Shown here in pieces: positions 20,753 to 30,856 of a stretch of 64,000 nucleotides of DNA. Both the position numbers and the translations under genes were made by a program. Each line of letters starts with the position of its first letter. Positions within the stretch are counted from its first letter, which is position 1. This stretch comes from Scalesia atractyloides (Eukaryota; Streptophyta; Magnoliopsida; Asterales; Asteraceae), in the NCBI GenBank assembly GCA_947069175.1, contig CAMTDV010000007.1, forward strand, positions 48,379,681-48,443,680. The letters run 5' to 3'. Under the pieces are notes generated by a model that was given only the letters and a program-made list of their open reading frames with translations, had not been told where the DNA came from and ran no database searches.

Positions 20753-21490
20753 TTTTATACTCGTTGATTTAACATTCATATCATCATACCTCACGACGTA
20801 TCTCAGTCTCATCATTTAAAGAAGTTGGGTTGTGACTCACTTCTACATAGACTAACCTCTCCATCATAACAAACGAGAGAGGTACTGTCATCATTCAAAC
20901 ATGTATACTATCAGAATTAAGACTCAAGCTTTGGTTGTTGTGTTTGTTTATGTTTTAGAGTCACATAGAACTAATCATAACTTGCAGATAAAGCCAATGA
21001 AAATTTGACAAGAATATGGTGGATACGCCGCTGGTACTTCCTATATATAAGTATTCTTGTCAAAGGATCAGAGGCATTGTCAGGCGGTTATGAGAAGTTC
21101 CATGTAGGATTTAGTAATGTCTTGGTTGAAGTTTGTTTTATACTCACTGATTTAGCATTCATATCATCATACATCTCAACGTATTTCAATCTCATCATTC
21201 AAAGAAGTTGGGCTGTGTCTCACTTCTACATAGACTAACCTCTTCATTATAACAAACGAGAGAGGTACTGTCATCATTCAAACATGTATACTTTCAGAAT
21301 TGAGACTCAAGTTTTGGTTGTTGTGTTTAGAGTCACATAGAACTTATCATAATTTACTGATAAAGCCAATGAATTTGACAAAGTATGGTGGATACGCCGC
21401 TGGTACTTCCTATATATAAGTATTCTTGTCAAAGGATCAGAGGCATTGTCAGGCGGTTATGAGAGGTTCCATGTAGGTTTTAGTAGTAAA
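20753..21490 (+). repeat. Tandem duplication of about 383 bases in Gypsy C
   Basis: Unit one starts with TTTTATACTCGTTGATTTA at 20753 and unit two with TTTTATACTCACTGATTTA at 21136. Both continue through CGAGAGAGGTACTGTCATC and GGATACGCCGCTGGTACTTC to the same end. They differ by scattered substitutions and small deletions. Confidence 0.9.
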
Positions 21491-21741
21491 AGTTTTGTTT
21501 TAGGATATAACCTTATCTTTCCAAACGTATCAAAACTCTTGCGCATGAAATCATACTTAGTGAATCAACTTGTTTATCAATATTCTTTATCGTAGGCATC
21601 AAAAAGCGATTCCTGTAGCAGGGTACTCAACCCTTACAAGGAACGTTACCGCTCAAACAAAATTTAAACTCTTAACCCTCTTCTAAGTATGTAATTATCA
21701 AATTAAAACACCATCCTTTTGAGACAAACATGCCACTACTT

Positions 21742-21778
21742 AAATTTCGGAGACGAAATTTCTAAAAGTAGGGGATAC
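21742..21778 (+). other. Gypsy C PPT with upstream hairpin
   Basis: An eight-pair hairpin (AAATTTCG, loop GAGA, CGAAATTT) at 21742-21761 is followed by the polypurine tract AAAAGTAGGGGATAC ending at the LTR border. It primes plus-strand DNA synthesis. Chromovirus E has a similar hairpin and PPT. Confidence 0.85.
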
Positions 21779-24379
21779 TGTAACATCCGTCAAAAAACCG
21801 GGTTAACCAAACCCGCTTCGTTTATTAACCGAACATCCAGTTTAAAATTTTCGTTGCGTATTTAATGCTCAAATTAATTTTATATGATACATAATTAATA
21901 AATATATTATAATTTAAAATCTATAATTGAAAATCTATAATAAATAATGAAATAAAAATTATTTGCGGACGCCGGGTTTCGAACCCGGGTCACTCTCAAG
22001 ACCAAACACACTTAACACCACTCCGCCATGCACACTAGTTGTATGATTTCTGAAACAAAAAAACTCTTATACGAAAACTCACAGAGTCACCGGTTTGAAC
22101 AAATTCTGTAACCGCCGAAACTGACTCAATCATTGAATCCGACGGTTGACTCTGAAATCACGTAAATGTAATTGATGATAAACGTCAGTTATAACCGAAA
22201 ACTCAATTCAATTTCATTCATGAATCGTGAATTTCATAACCGAAAACTTGAAATCACATATACTTAAAAATACTTTCTGTCAGGAAACCAACTCGCTATT
22301 CACTCGAATCAACTCTCAACACACTCGCTAATTCTCTGCAAGTCCCTATTCAGCAAGAACAACTCGCCGGAATTCTCAGCAAGTCGACGGAAAACCGAAC
22401 CCATTTCATCTCTGTTGCCTTACTTTATAAACAGAACATCTAGATTCATACCGAAGTCACTCACAATCACCTCAAACTTCCTGAAGATCCTCTGCTGCAA
22501 GATACACGTCGTCGAATAACCTACTGTCATGGAATCTCGCCGGAGAAACAGGGGATCTCTATTCGGTATATCTTACACCTAATCTCTCTCATTTTTATTA
22601 ATCTCATATGTAGTTAATTGCAATTTACTAAAGAAATTGATTAATGTATCGAAAACAGTCGGGATTGGGAGTTCTGGGTTGTTTAACGAGAAGATGAAGT
22701 TTCGGTTGTATATATATTTAATATAAATCGAGTTATATCTCGGGTTAGACACACAGTCCAGCGGTGGACTGTGTGCATTTGAAACATAGAGATACCGAGT
22801 TCGAGTCTGTCCTTGTTCCGATTCGTCACAATATTCAACCCTTTTTATAAAACCCAAATACGGAACCTTCCAGTTAGTATTTAAGTTTAATAAAAACCAG
22901 TTTCTAACCAGGTTAGACACACAGTCCAGCGGTGGACTGTGTGCAACGTTAAACAACAGGTCCCAGTTCGAGTCCTGTTAAGTGCACCGGTTTGATATAA
23001 TTAAAATTCTTTTTAAGTAAATGATTTCTGGATAAAACTAAATAGTATATAAGTATAATAAAAACCGGAATAATAACCAAGTTAGACACACAGTCCAGTG
23101 GTGAACTGTGTGCAAGAACATTAAGCACGTCGCGGGTTCGAGTCCAGGCTCCCGCACCGGTTCTGGCAATTATCAAAGTTTTTAAATAAGGACAGAAAAG
23201 AATTTATCTAATTTGTATATAAGTATAATTAAAAACAGAAATATTTCGGGTTAGACACGTAGCTCAGTTGGTAGAGCTGCGTGCACGCGTACGGGAGGTC
23301 TCGGGTTCGAGCCTCACCCAGCGCATACATACACTACGTCTGAACCGGTCAACGGTCAACGGTCAACAGTCAACAGTCAAAGTCAATGGTCAACCCAAAA
23401 AGTCAACAATTTTTTATTTTTTTATTTATTTATTTAATTTAAAAATCAATTAAAAATACTTAAAAATAATATTTTTAAAGTTAAAACCTAAACAATCCCA
23501 TTAAGAACACTAATTAAAAATATTAATCTCAAATAAAAGTTTATTTATTTATCGAACTATTATGTTATTATTTAGGTTAGTTCCCTTGCCGATTAAATCC
23601 GAATTCGTGCGCATTCATCAACAATCCAAGAAACGCACCCACTGTGAGTGAATTGTTACAAATTCCCTTTTTATTCATGTTTTGGGGTGTATCATGTGTC
23701 GCTTAAATTAATTCGCTTATTCAAACTCGTGCTATACCATATTATGATCTAAACTTAGAATGTAAATATTGTTTGATGTGATGTATTACATATTGTCAAG
23801 TTGTATGCAAATTATTTGTTAGGCCCATCAGTTCCTCTGGGAGACGAGTTGAACAACGCGTGCCTTAAAACTCATTCATTAGGCCCATCAGTTCGTAGAA
23901 CAACGCGTGCCTCAAAACTCATTCATTAGGCCCATCAGTTCCTCGTGGGAGACGAGTTGAACAACGCGTGCCTCAAAACAATCATTTGTTGTATTATTTA
24001 ATATATGTGTTGTGTGAATAAATTTACATCTACATTTACTCATATGTGGTTATGCACTTTATTTTATAATCAATACAATAAACTCGTTTAAATGTTTTCA
24101 TAGGATTCACTCGCCAACTTTTTGTTGACCCAAAAACCATTTTTACACATGATACAGGTGGAAGGATGAAGCAAGGAACACATAGGAAAATGCCTTAGAA
24201 GAAAAATAATGAAGTCTAGAAAGATGTATAGGACATGTTGTACTTGTATGATTTGATTGTATGATCTTCTTTAAAATTGTAATAATAAATATGAAACATT
24301 ATAATAAATGTCATGAGCTTTGATGAAAACCCAATCGTGCCCCGATCACCCTTTTTCCGTGCGGGTCGGGGGTGTGACA
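21779..24379 (+). repeat. Gypsy C 3' LTR with second tRNA-like array
   Basis: A 2601-base copy of 15826-18447. It holds the antisense tRNA-like sequence (21965-22034), four tRNA-like modules (about 22741-23325), the GTCAAC run and the triple repeat (about 23819-23985). Module 3 keeps a full hairpin here. The duplication taaaa follows at 24380-24384. Confidence 0.93.
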
Positions 24380-24384
24380 TAAAA

Positions 24385-24660
24385 GAAGTGTCTTATTTTG
24401 ATGCTTCAGGGAAACCCAGGACCACGATGGCCTGGGTCCCACTGTCATACTAATCTTCTCGTTTTTCAGGAATAACCAAGGAGGTGCTGTTGACAATCTC
24501 TGGAGTGTTGATAGAGGTTGTTCCAGGGATATATCGGATAACATCTCACTGTTGCAAAAAATTCAAAATTTTTTACAAGTGCAATTTTTTCTTTGGAGGA
24601 GATTAGGTAAGAAAAGATCAGCGAAAAGGTAAAAATTTAAATTTCAAACTTTAATTTTGA
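24385..24660 (+). pseudogene. pol: Copia A protease remnant
   Basis: Downstream of Gypsy C the frame reads ...KPRTTMAWVPLSY then a stop, the usual copia linker. In the next frame comes LWSVDRGCSRDISDNISLLQ, an altered copia protease active-site segment (canonical VDSGCSRHMTG). The catalytic Asp remains, but the following Ser is Arg and the HMTG part is lost. All coding for integrase, RT and RNase H is missing after about 24660. Confidence 0.8.
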
Positions 24661-24835
24661 AGTTGATGAGTCTTTAATCTAATGACGGAACGGTTAAGCA
24701 AAAACAAAAAAATATTTTTCTTCTCTTTCATTTAAAACTTTGTATTTCTTTATTAGTAAATTTGTGCATAAAGTATGATGCACAAATTTAGGGGGAAGAG
24801 GGCGATATATGTATATATGCAGTGTTTTAGGGGGA
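24661..24835 (+). other. Copia A AT-rich region with purine tracts
   Basis: Contains AGGGGGAAGAGGG near 24790 and AGGGGGAGAAAA near 24830. Multiple polypurine tracts between pol and the 3' LTR are typical of Sireviruses. Confidence 0.55.
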
Positions 24836-24960
24836 GAAAATCAGAAAATATAAAAACATTTGAAAATCAGAAAAATATAAAAACATTTGAAAAAAAGAAA
24901 AATATAAAAACATTTGAAAAACAGAAAAATACAAAAAGATTTGAAAATCAAAAAATACAA
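24836..24960 (+). repeat. 30-base tandem repeat encoding KNIKTFE units
   Basis: Four degenerate units of AAATATAAAAACATTTGAAAA with short spacers, period about 30 bases, so the frame 24775-24963 reads NIKTFE/NKKNIKTFE repeats. It is probably noncoding; the A-rich repeat itself creates the frame. Confidence 0.8.
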
Positions 24961-25124
24961 TAGGTCTTTTTGCATCAAATGGGAAATGAAATGAATATTC
25001 GTGATAAAGGGTGTGACTGACACATGTAAGGTGTTGCAGCTGAAAAGACTAGGATCTAATGTGATGTGTCGGTAGGCTTAACGCTCAAAGTGATTATAAG
25101 ATACTAAGTGATATAAACATAACG

Positions 25125-25640
25125 AACTATGTATCTTGTGGGTAACATACCATCGGGGTATGATTTCATGGTCTTAAATCCTGCGTTGATAGATAGCCAA
25201 CATCTGAAGTTTCGGGTTTTTATGCTGTTGAGTCATCGGGGATATCTTGGATGCCCTTCTGTTGCATCCAGATTATATGCAGACCTAGGCACAGTCAGGA
25301 TATCTTTAGAAGAGCCAAAATAGAAGGGCCAAAACCTAAAAGAAAGGAAATCTCTTCATAAGAAAATTCCATGAATTCCTACATATCACATAAGGTATTT
25401 GCCTAACTCTCCTCAGATACTATTGGTCACTCTGCTGTACGAAAGTACTGACCTGTTCACCAATAGTTTGACGTTGTAAAAGATAAATGATGATCTCAGT
25501 ATACTCACCTGCTACGATGAATCGTTGTGCTTACCTTGAATCGTTGTACTACCTTAAGCATATAATGAAGTTGAAAAATGAAAGTTGAGCATTAAAGTTT
25601 AAGTGGACAAACATATTGGTAATCATTTAGACCAGTCTAT
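25125..25640 (+). other. Conserved noncoding block (Copia A copy)
   Basis: Collinear with the minus strands of 6481-7110 (Copia B) and 31640-32130 (Copia D). Landmarks include GGTCTTAAATCCTGCGTTGA, TTTCGGGTTTTTAT, GACCTAGGCACAG and CTCTGCTGTACGAAAGTACT. The short ORF at 25129-25323 is not conserved in the other copies. Confidence 0.7.
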
Positions 25641-26430
25641 ATAAGTTCGTACTGAAAAGTGTTCCTTGGTCTGCCTGAAAACGATTTTGATCCCATTGCA
25701 ATTGTATACTTGTAACTACTGAGTTAGTTTCTTCGTTTATTTGCATTTTTGTGTATATTCTTATATTCTAAATTAAAAATAGAGAATTATAAAATTCCAA
25801 AAGTAGAGTGCTTTATTTGTTTTATTAAAAATTATTAACCATTCTTGAAGATTTGACTAATCATCAAAAGATGAAAGAAATTTGAATTTCAATCCGAGTA
25901 CAAGTACTTGGATGTACCAAGTGTTCATGCGGTACTCTCCTTGTTGGATAAGAAGTTTTGCTTATAAATTTCTGAGAATTGTGCAGATCTTGATTTAGAT
26001 CAAGAAACAGGGGTTGCTGAAAATTGAGATGCTGTTAGTTGACGACAAAGCATGAAACATCACAACATCAAAGTGTACTTGAGTCAGAAGAACTAGATGC
26101 CAGTCATCGTCTGACAGTGATAGTACATTTGAAGAAGTACCTGAGAACCTGCTTGCTTGAAAGAGAAAGATTGAAGAAGAAAAGAGCTGCTGAGGTTCCT
26201 CACCTCACATTCTTTTTGACAAATATGTTTCAAGCAAAGATGATCAAGATCCTAATATGAAGCTAACCACAGGAGCAGAAGAAAGAGACCTAGTGCTGAG
26301 AGTTTGTTAAAGTGTGAGGTCCAAGAAGTATGAGACTAACTTTCACAACACTTACAGTATAACGACAACCATAGTCTCTATTGAAGACGTTGCTGAATTT
26401 ATGTTATCAAGACAATTTGATGCATCAGTC
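25641..26430 (+). other. Copia A 3' untranslated region
   Basis: Noncoding or degenerate sequence before the PPT. A frame at 26039-26260 is rich in charged residues but resembles no domain I know. Nothing else is seen. Confidence 0.5.
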
Positions 26431-26441
26431 TAGGGGGAGAT
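26431..26441 (+). other. Copia A polypurine tract
   Basis: TAGGGGGAGAT lies immediately before the 3' LTR; primer for plus-strand DNA. Confidence 0.85.
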
Positions 26442-26867
26442 TGTTAGGTCCTAGAAGTGTGAAACTGACGCATCAAATGTACGCAACAGCCTATGGTAGT
26501 TAACTAGGATTAACTGGGTTAGTTTGTATTAGTTTTGGACCTTTAGAGGTTATTTGGTTATGCCATAGGCCATGTGGGCCAGGCAAGCCCATAGGCAAGC
26601 CAATGAGGGGCATGCCTTACCCTAGTTATATAAGCTAAGCTTATTCATCTCTAGGATGAAGACTTTTGGGATTTCTCTAGAGAGAGCCTTCATCTTGTAC
26701 CAGACGGTTTTGCTTGTTTAAGTAATAGAATCGTGTGCAAGATGTTAAAGTTGATTCGTGTTGTTCTTCATCTTTTCGTTTTTCTTGAAAACCACCAAGT
26801 TTGGATTCCGCCCATCCTTGGTGATTGTGTGATATCGCTGATACATCCAAATTATCGGGACCTACAC
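26442..26867 (+). repeat. Copia A 3' LTR
   Basis: A 426-base LTR from TGTTAGGTCC to GGGACCTACA, with matching ends. Its last 230 bases match window positions 1-230. Confidence 0.92.
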
Positions 26868-26974
26868 CTAACGTCTTCAATAACGTTTTCCAAATCGTCC
26901 TGTGGCGCAACGTTTTTTACTTCTACAACAGGAAGCCTAGACATTTTGTCGAGATAGTTCCACTTCGTGTAAGT
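26868..26974 (-). pseudogene. Exon-like fragment of an unidentified gene
   Basis: The minus strand has a pyrimidine-rich stretch and AG acceptor at 26975-26976, then an open frame beginning TYTKWNYLDKM and continuing SRLPVVEVKNVAPQDD up to the Copia A border. It has balanced amino-acid use unlike the repeats and matches no retroelement domain I know. I infer a host exon, or a captured piece of one, cut by Copia A. I cannot name the gene. The plus-strand frames over the same bases look like shadows. Confidence 0.4.
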
Positions 26975-27231
26975 CTTTTAAAAACCGAGAGAACATGCAA
27001 ATGGTGTTTCATTTGTCATTGATATTAAGCTAGAATTTTACATTTCCTTCACGAACATCTAACTTTCTCTTCATTTTCGAACAATCCTTCACGTATCTCA
27101 ATATATGATAAATCCTTGCTTGTATTGAGGTGATTAACGTGGAACTTCAATCCAACTTTTAACGATAGGCATTATGCAACTGAATAAAAATTTAATTTAG
27201 GGTTTACAAGACAAGGGTAGGCTACTAAACC
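26975..27231. other. Unassigned spacer
   Basis: AT-rich sequence between the exon-like fragment and the foldback repeat. It may be intron of the same gene. Nothing else recognised. Confidence 0.4.
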
Positions 27232-27454
27232 CACTTTTTGAACACTTTATCTCATTTATGAATGTGTATTACATGATTATTTGTTTAAGAAAAAATTCGG
27301 TAGTATTTCCACTTATCTCCAAGTATATATATGTAAGAATACATATATATATATATCCAAGGAGAAAAGAGAAAATGATAACTGAATCCTTATTAAATAA
27401 ACAATCATGTAATACACATTCACATCCTAAATGAGATAAAGTTCTTAAAAAGTG
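27232..27454. mobile_element. Foldback MITE-like element
   Basis: The two halves are imperfect inverted copies over about 105 bases: CACTTTTTGAACACTTTATC on the left pairs with the complement of GATAAAGTTCTTAAAAAGTG on the right, through GTGTATTACATGATTRTTTG to an AT-rich centre. It has no coding capacity. Target duplication is unclear, so the superfamily is not assigned. Confidence 0.7.
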
Positions 27455-28099
27455 TTTTGGTCAAAAATCAAGCTAAGGATAATATAACCAAATCTGCTTT
27501 TGTGAGGTTGTGTGCTTAATTGATAAACAAGTGTATGATCATATATGTACGTAAAGGACAATGTACACGGTATTTATACGAGGAAAAAACCCTTGATCTT
27601 TAAGAGATCTTCGGCACAAAAAACCTCGGATAGTGAAAACTATCACTATAAACTATATTGCATGAAAGGAATTATAACTTCGGATGGTATTGAGCACGTT
27701 ACAATTGAGTTCTAGTGTGTCTAATTGAGAGTGGATTGCGAGAGTAGTATAGTGTGCAATAATTCCCTAACCAAGCTCAATACCCCTTGATATATCCCGT
27801 AAAATATCATGTGACTAACTAAACGAAAAATGGGGGGCTCCCACGTTCACCCATAACGGCTCTTGCCTCTTTTGCACGTGCTCTAATCCAAGCATACTCC
27901 ATAATATTCCAGCTTGACCAAGTCCATCTATTGTACCTTCACTAAATTCAAATAAAATACCGAAGACAATTATTAGATACCGTTACAAGGACTAAGGATC
28001 CTTGATCCTTTCGGTATCCTCAACACAATGTGAGGATAAAATATCCTGGTTACACAGAATGGATCACTGATCCATAAGTAATAAGAAACAACCCTAACA
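27455..28099 (-). repeat. Gypsy G 3' LTR (left boundary uncertain)
   Basis: Minus strand begins TGTTAGGGTTG at 28099, directly after a polypurine tract. It has TATAAATA at 27571-27578 with suitable downstream room for R and U5. Several GGATCC/GATCC motifs shared with the rest of G occur at 27990-28080. The other end is not resolved because the 5' LTR of G lies outside the window. Confidence 0.5.
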
Positions 28100-28173
28100 G
28101 TTGCCCCCAATATGGCGGTTGATCCATAAGTAATAAGAACCAGCCCTAACAATTGCCCCCAATATGGCGGTTG
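28067..28173 (-). repeat. Duplicated PPT and LTR start of Gypsy G
   Basis: Two copies of a roughly 54-base unit lie head to tail, each with TTGGGGGCAA (PPT, minus strand) followed by TGTTAGGG and TTATTACTTATGGATC. The second copy has small changes (CAATTGTTAGGGC). One probably arose by slippage or aberrant plus-strand priming. Confidence 0.75.
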
Positions 28174-28479
28174 TGAAGGTGGGTCACAACAGTCATATTG
28201 CCTTAAATTCAAATTATCCGTTATGTGATAGACGATGTGACTCGCTCAGGCTATTGAACCATCATCACTGATTTATATGGAATAGATAACTCCATTTCTT
28301 TTTAAATCTGCAAATCTTTATCATAAATCCTCCCCACAGTTCCATCATTCAGGTAATACCCCTTTCTCTCTTCTTTTGTTTTCTAAAGCTTATTCAAATT
28401 CCGGCAACAATACCTACTCGATCCTCACCGAAATCTGATTTCCAAGAAGTCCAATGATACACCCCAATCACAAAACCTG
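28174..28479. other. Upstream region of the antisense gene
   Basis: No ORF is supported. A possible intron-like GTAATACCCC...CTAAAG lies near 28352-28388 and could belong to a 5' untranslated exon. Confidence 0.35.
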
Positions 28480-30025
28480 TTGAAGGACCCTTGCTCTAAG
28501 ATCTGTAAGTTCACAGATCCGGAAATCCAGAACCTCAAATCCTATTTTCCTTCAAAGACTATCTTCCGACCTTTTGAACCTTCCGTGTGAAGTGCCGCCG
28601 TGTCAAAGACTTGGATCTGTTTCCTTGCGCTTCCCTTTCTCTTAGGATTTTCATACCCTTTCCCTTATTTAACCCAAACATTCTTCAAGCACACCGGCAT
28701 TAGCTATAGTCAGGATATGCCGATGTTTTGGAGAGCTCTATTTACTATAGAGGAGATCATCGAGAAAGAGGGGTTGCAGTTTGGCCTCCATGAGTTAGTT
28801 TTTTGTATACGTTGGTTACTCACAATTCAAACTGTTTAATGTTCTAGTCCAAGCCTCACCATCGATTCCTGTCCTAAAACAACCCAAAATGATTCTTCTT
28901 GGAAGAATCAATTTTTCTTTGTTAGGAGAGATTCCATACCGGAAGGGGATACTTTGCCTCCTAGGTGGATCTCGAAGGGTAGGAGGTAGGATTATTGTAT
29001 GTAACTTGTATATTTTCTTACTGTTTATTATTTTTCTTTCCTTTTTCAGTGAAGAATTTTGGCTTAGTTGAAGAGCCGGAACCGCTGACCGTGGGCACTT
29101 GAGCCCATAGATATGACATTCAAAATAAGGATCCAGGATCCTAGTGAAGACGTTCAAACTTCTACATCCTACAACATGTCAAGTAAGTATCTGCGGAATG
29201 TAGTGTATTAGTAGATAATAAAATTGAATTTAGTACTTATCTTTTGTATGATTGATGATCAGGCATTAAAAAATCCACTTCCAAGCTTACATCTTTTGCC
29301 CTTGATTACATTAACAGTATTATATTTTCCAAGGCCATCAAGAAGAAGCGAATGAAAACCGTCCCTGCTACGAGCCTAGCCAGGTCATGACAAGAGCTAA
29401 GTCTAGTTCAAAGAGGAGGAAGACCTCTGAACCAGAGGGGGACCTCTTCGACATTGAGAAGCGCCTCCATGATGCGATAATGAGGTAAGGTCCTTGATCC
29501 TTTCATTATGCTTTACATGTCTTTGAGGATCCTGTATCCTGATTTTGCTTACTGTTTTGTAGGAGTTCAGCCGCCTGAAGATCCATTTGAGAATAAGTTT
29601 GCTGAAAATGAGGAGACCCTGATCGGGATCGCTTCGCCGCTGCCGCCAAGGACGAAGACATCTCGAAGCTGGAAAAAGAGAAGTGGGATCTAGAAGAACA
29701 ACTGCTGAACGCCGATGTGGGGATCCATGAGGTTGCTATGAATGCCACCGATGAGGCCAAGGTTTGTGTTGCAGGGCTATCTTGCGAGCTCGGCTGAAAA
29801 TGGCCAAAGAGGCAATGGATCCTAGGTTTGATCGGTCAACGTGGAGAGATAGCTTCTTGGGAGATGGCGCTGAAGAACCTGGGTGGCGATGAGTAGCCGG
29901 AGTTGGCCTTTGTGGTTGCAGGTGAAGTAGGATCTAGCGGGGTACAGAAGGAGGTTGAGGAGAAGGCGGGAGATGGTGCCGGATGTGAAAGGCACACTAG
30001 TGGGCAATGAAGGATAATGTAGACG
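28480..30025 (+). pseudogene. Antisense extra gene of Tat-type Gypsy G, with introns
   Basis: On the strand opposite to G pol. The first part reads CSKICKFTDPEIQNLKSYFP, TIFRPFEPSV, then SYPFPYLTQTFFKHTGISYS, MPMFWRALF, and in another frame NQFFFVRRDSIPEGDTLPP. I recall this family as plant gypsy-linked proteins (Pfam Transposase_28 type). Three consensus introns are visible: 28986-29049, 29183-29262 and 29485-29563 (GT...AG). Later exons encode KRRKTSEPEGDLFDIEKRL and a coiled coil KLEKEKWDLEEQLLNAD, then AKEAMDPRFDRSTW. Stops and frameshifts (for example after EPSV) make this copy a pseudogene. Tat elements are known for extra, often antisense, ORFs between pol and the 3' LTR. Function unknown. 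Confidence 0.75.
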
Positions 30026-30390
30026 ACGCCTGAGCCCACTTTTTAACTTTCATGTTTCGGTATTTTGATTTAAACAATTTGGGTCTGTAACTCTAAACAA
30101 TAGTTTTTTAGGTTTAAGGATCACTGATCCGTCAAACAATAGGTAAGACGAAAAAGGTGGAGGGATCCTCTGTTTGGGGGATGAAGCCTTTGTTATGCTG
30201 CTTTTTGTATATCTACACAAACTTTAACCGTTAGATGAACCTATCAGGGCTGGATGTATGGTCCACATTTTTGCTGGTGAAATCTAGGCTGGATACTTTT
30301 GATAAATATTAACAGGCTTTAATAATATTAACCTTTTAATTATGCTTGGTGTTGTGCATTTATCTTTAAATTTTTAATTTCATATGTTTA
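30026..30390. other. Gypsy G spacer between pol and antisense gene
   Basis: AT-rich, no ORF; includes GGATCACTGATCC and GGGATCCTC motifs shared across G. Interrupted at 30390 by Copia D (gttta flank). Confidence 0.5.
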
Positions 30391-30856
30391 TGTAGGTCCC
30401 CTAATCCGTAAGGATCTTCACAGAGTCGTCTATCCAATCAAGAGTGCGAAATCCTCTAGATCAGATTATCATAGAAATACGAGTAGAAACAGAAATCACA
30501 ATAAACCCAATCTTTATTGATTATCTATCATAACTGTTACAATCAATCAAGATCCCACGAATTCGTCCAAGCCAATCTCTCTATGAATTCTCTAACTCTC
30601 TCTGAAGTGACTAACTGAGCAACCTTAACCCAAATGCAAAATTTTGTTTATATAGAGACATGTTTGCAACTGGGCTAGGGTTTAAACACATGGGCTGCAA
30701 ATTGGACTAGGACTAATTCACCTACCACTCCCTATTATGTGGGTCCGGTTTGGCCCAACCACTTCTAATCAACAACTACAATACTAAACCCGCTAACAAT
30801 TATTGTTCTACCAATTACAAGATATCTAAAGACCAAATCACAAATATGCACCAACA
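30391..30856 (-). repeat. Copia D 3' LTR
   Basis: Minus strand TGTTGGTGCATATTTG to GGGGACCTACA. On the inner side is the PPT GCCAAGGGGGAGTT. Confidence 0.92.

Larger units (their letters stand above)
15826..24379 (+). mobile_element. Gypsy C: gag-only LTR element (TR-GAG type) with 2.6 kb LTRs
   Basis: LTRs at 15826-18447 and 21779-24379 both run TGTAACATCCG...GTGTGACA, with the duplication taaaa at 15821-15825 and 24380-24384. The interior is only about 3.3 kb and holds a PBS, gag and a polypurine tract but no protease, RT or integrase. The LTRs are nearly identical apart from small indels, so insertion is recent and must have used enzymes from another element. The Gag zinc region and PPT hairpin resemble chromovirus E, a candidate type of helper. 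Confidence 0.93.
1..26867 (+). mobile_element. Copia A: pol-less Ty1/copia element with two nested insertions
   Basis: The 5' LTR tail (1-230), PBS (233-244), leader, gag remnants, protease stub, polypurine tract (26431-26441) and 3' LTR (26442-26867) lie in order on the + strand once Copia B (2108-15047) and Gypsy C (15826-24379) are removed. Its leader and 3' conserved block match Copia D, so A looks like a deletion derivative of a D-like Sirevirus. Integrase, RT and RNase H are absent, so it could only have moved using enzymes supplied in trans. The left end is outside the window, so its target duplication cannot be confirmed; cctaa follows the right end. Confidence 0.85.

Noticed and set aside
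28480..30025. A DNA transposon, because the family name I recall contains transposase
   Set aside because: It sits between pol and LTR of a Tat gypsy element and has no terminal inverted repeats; the family name is historical.
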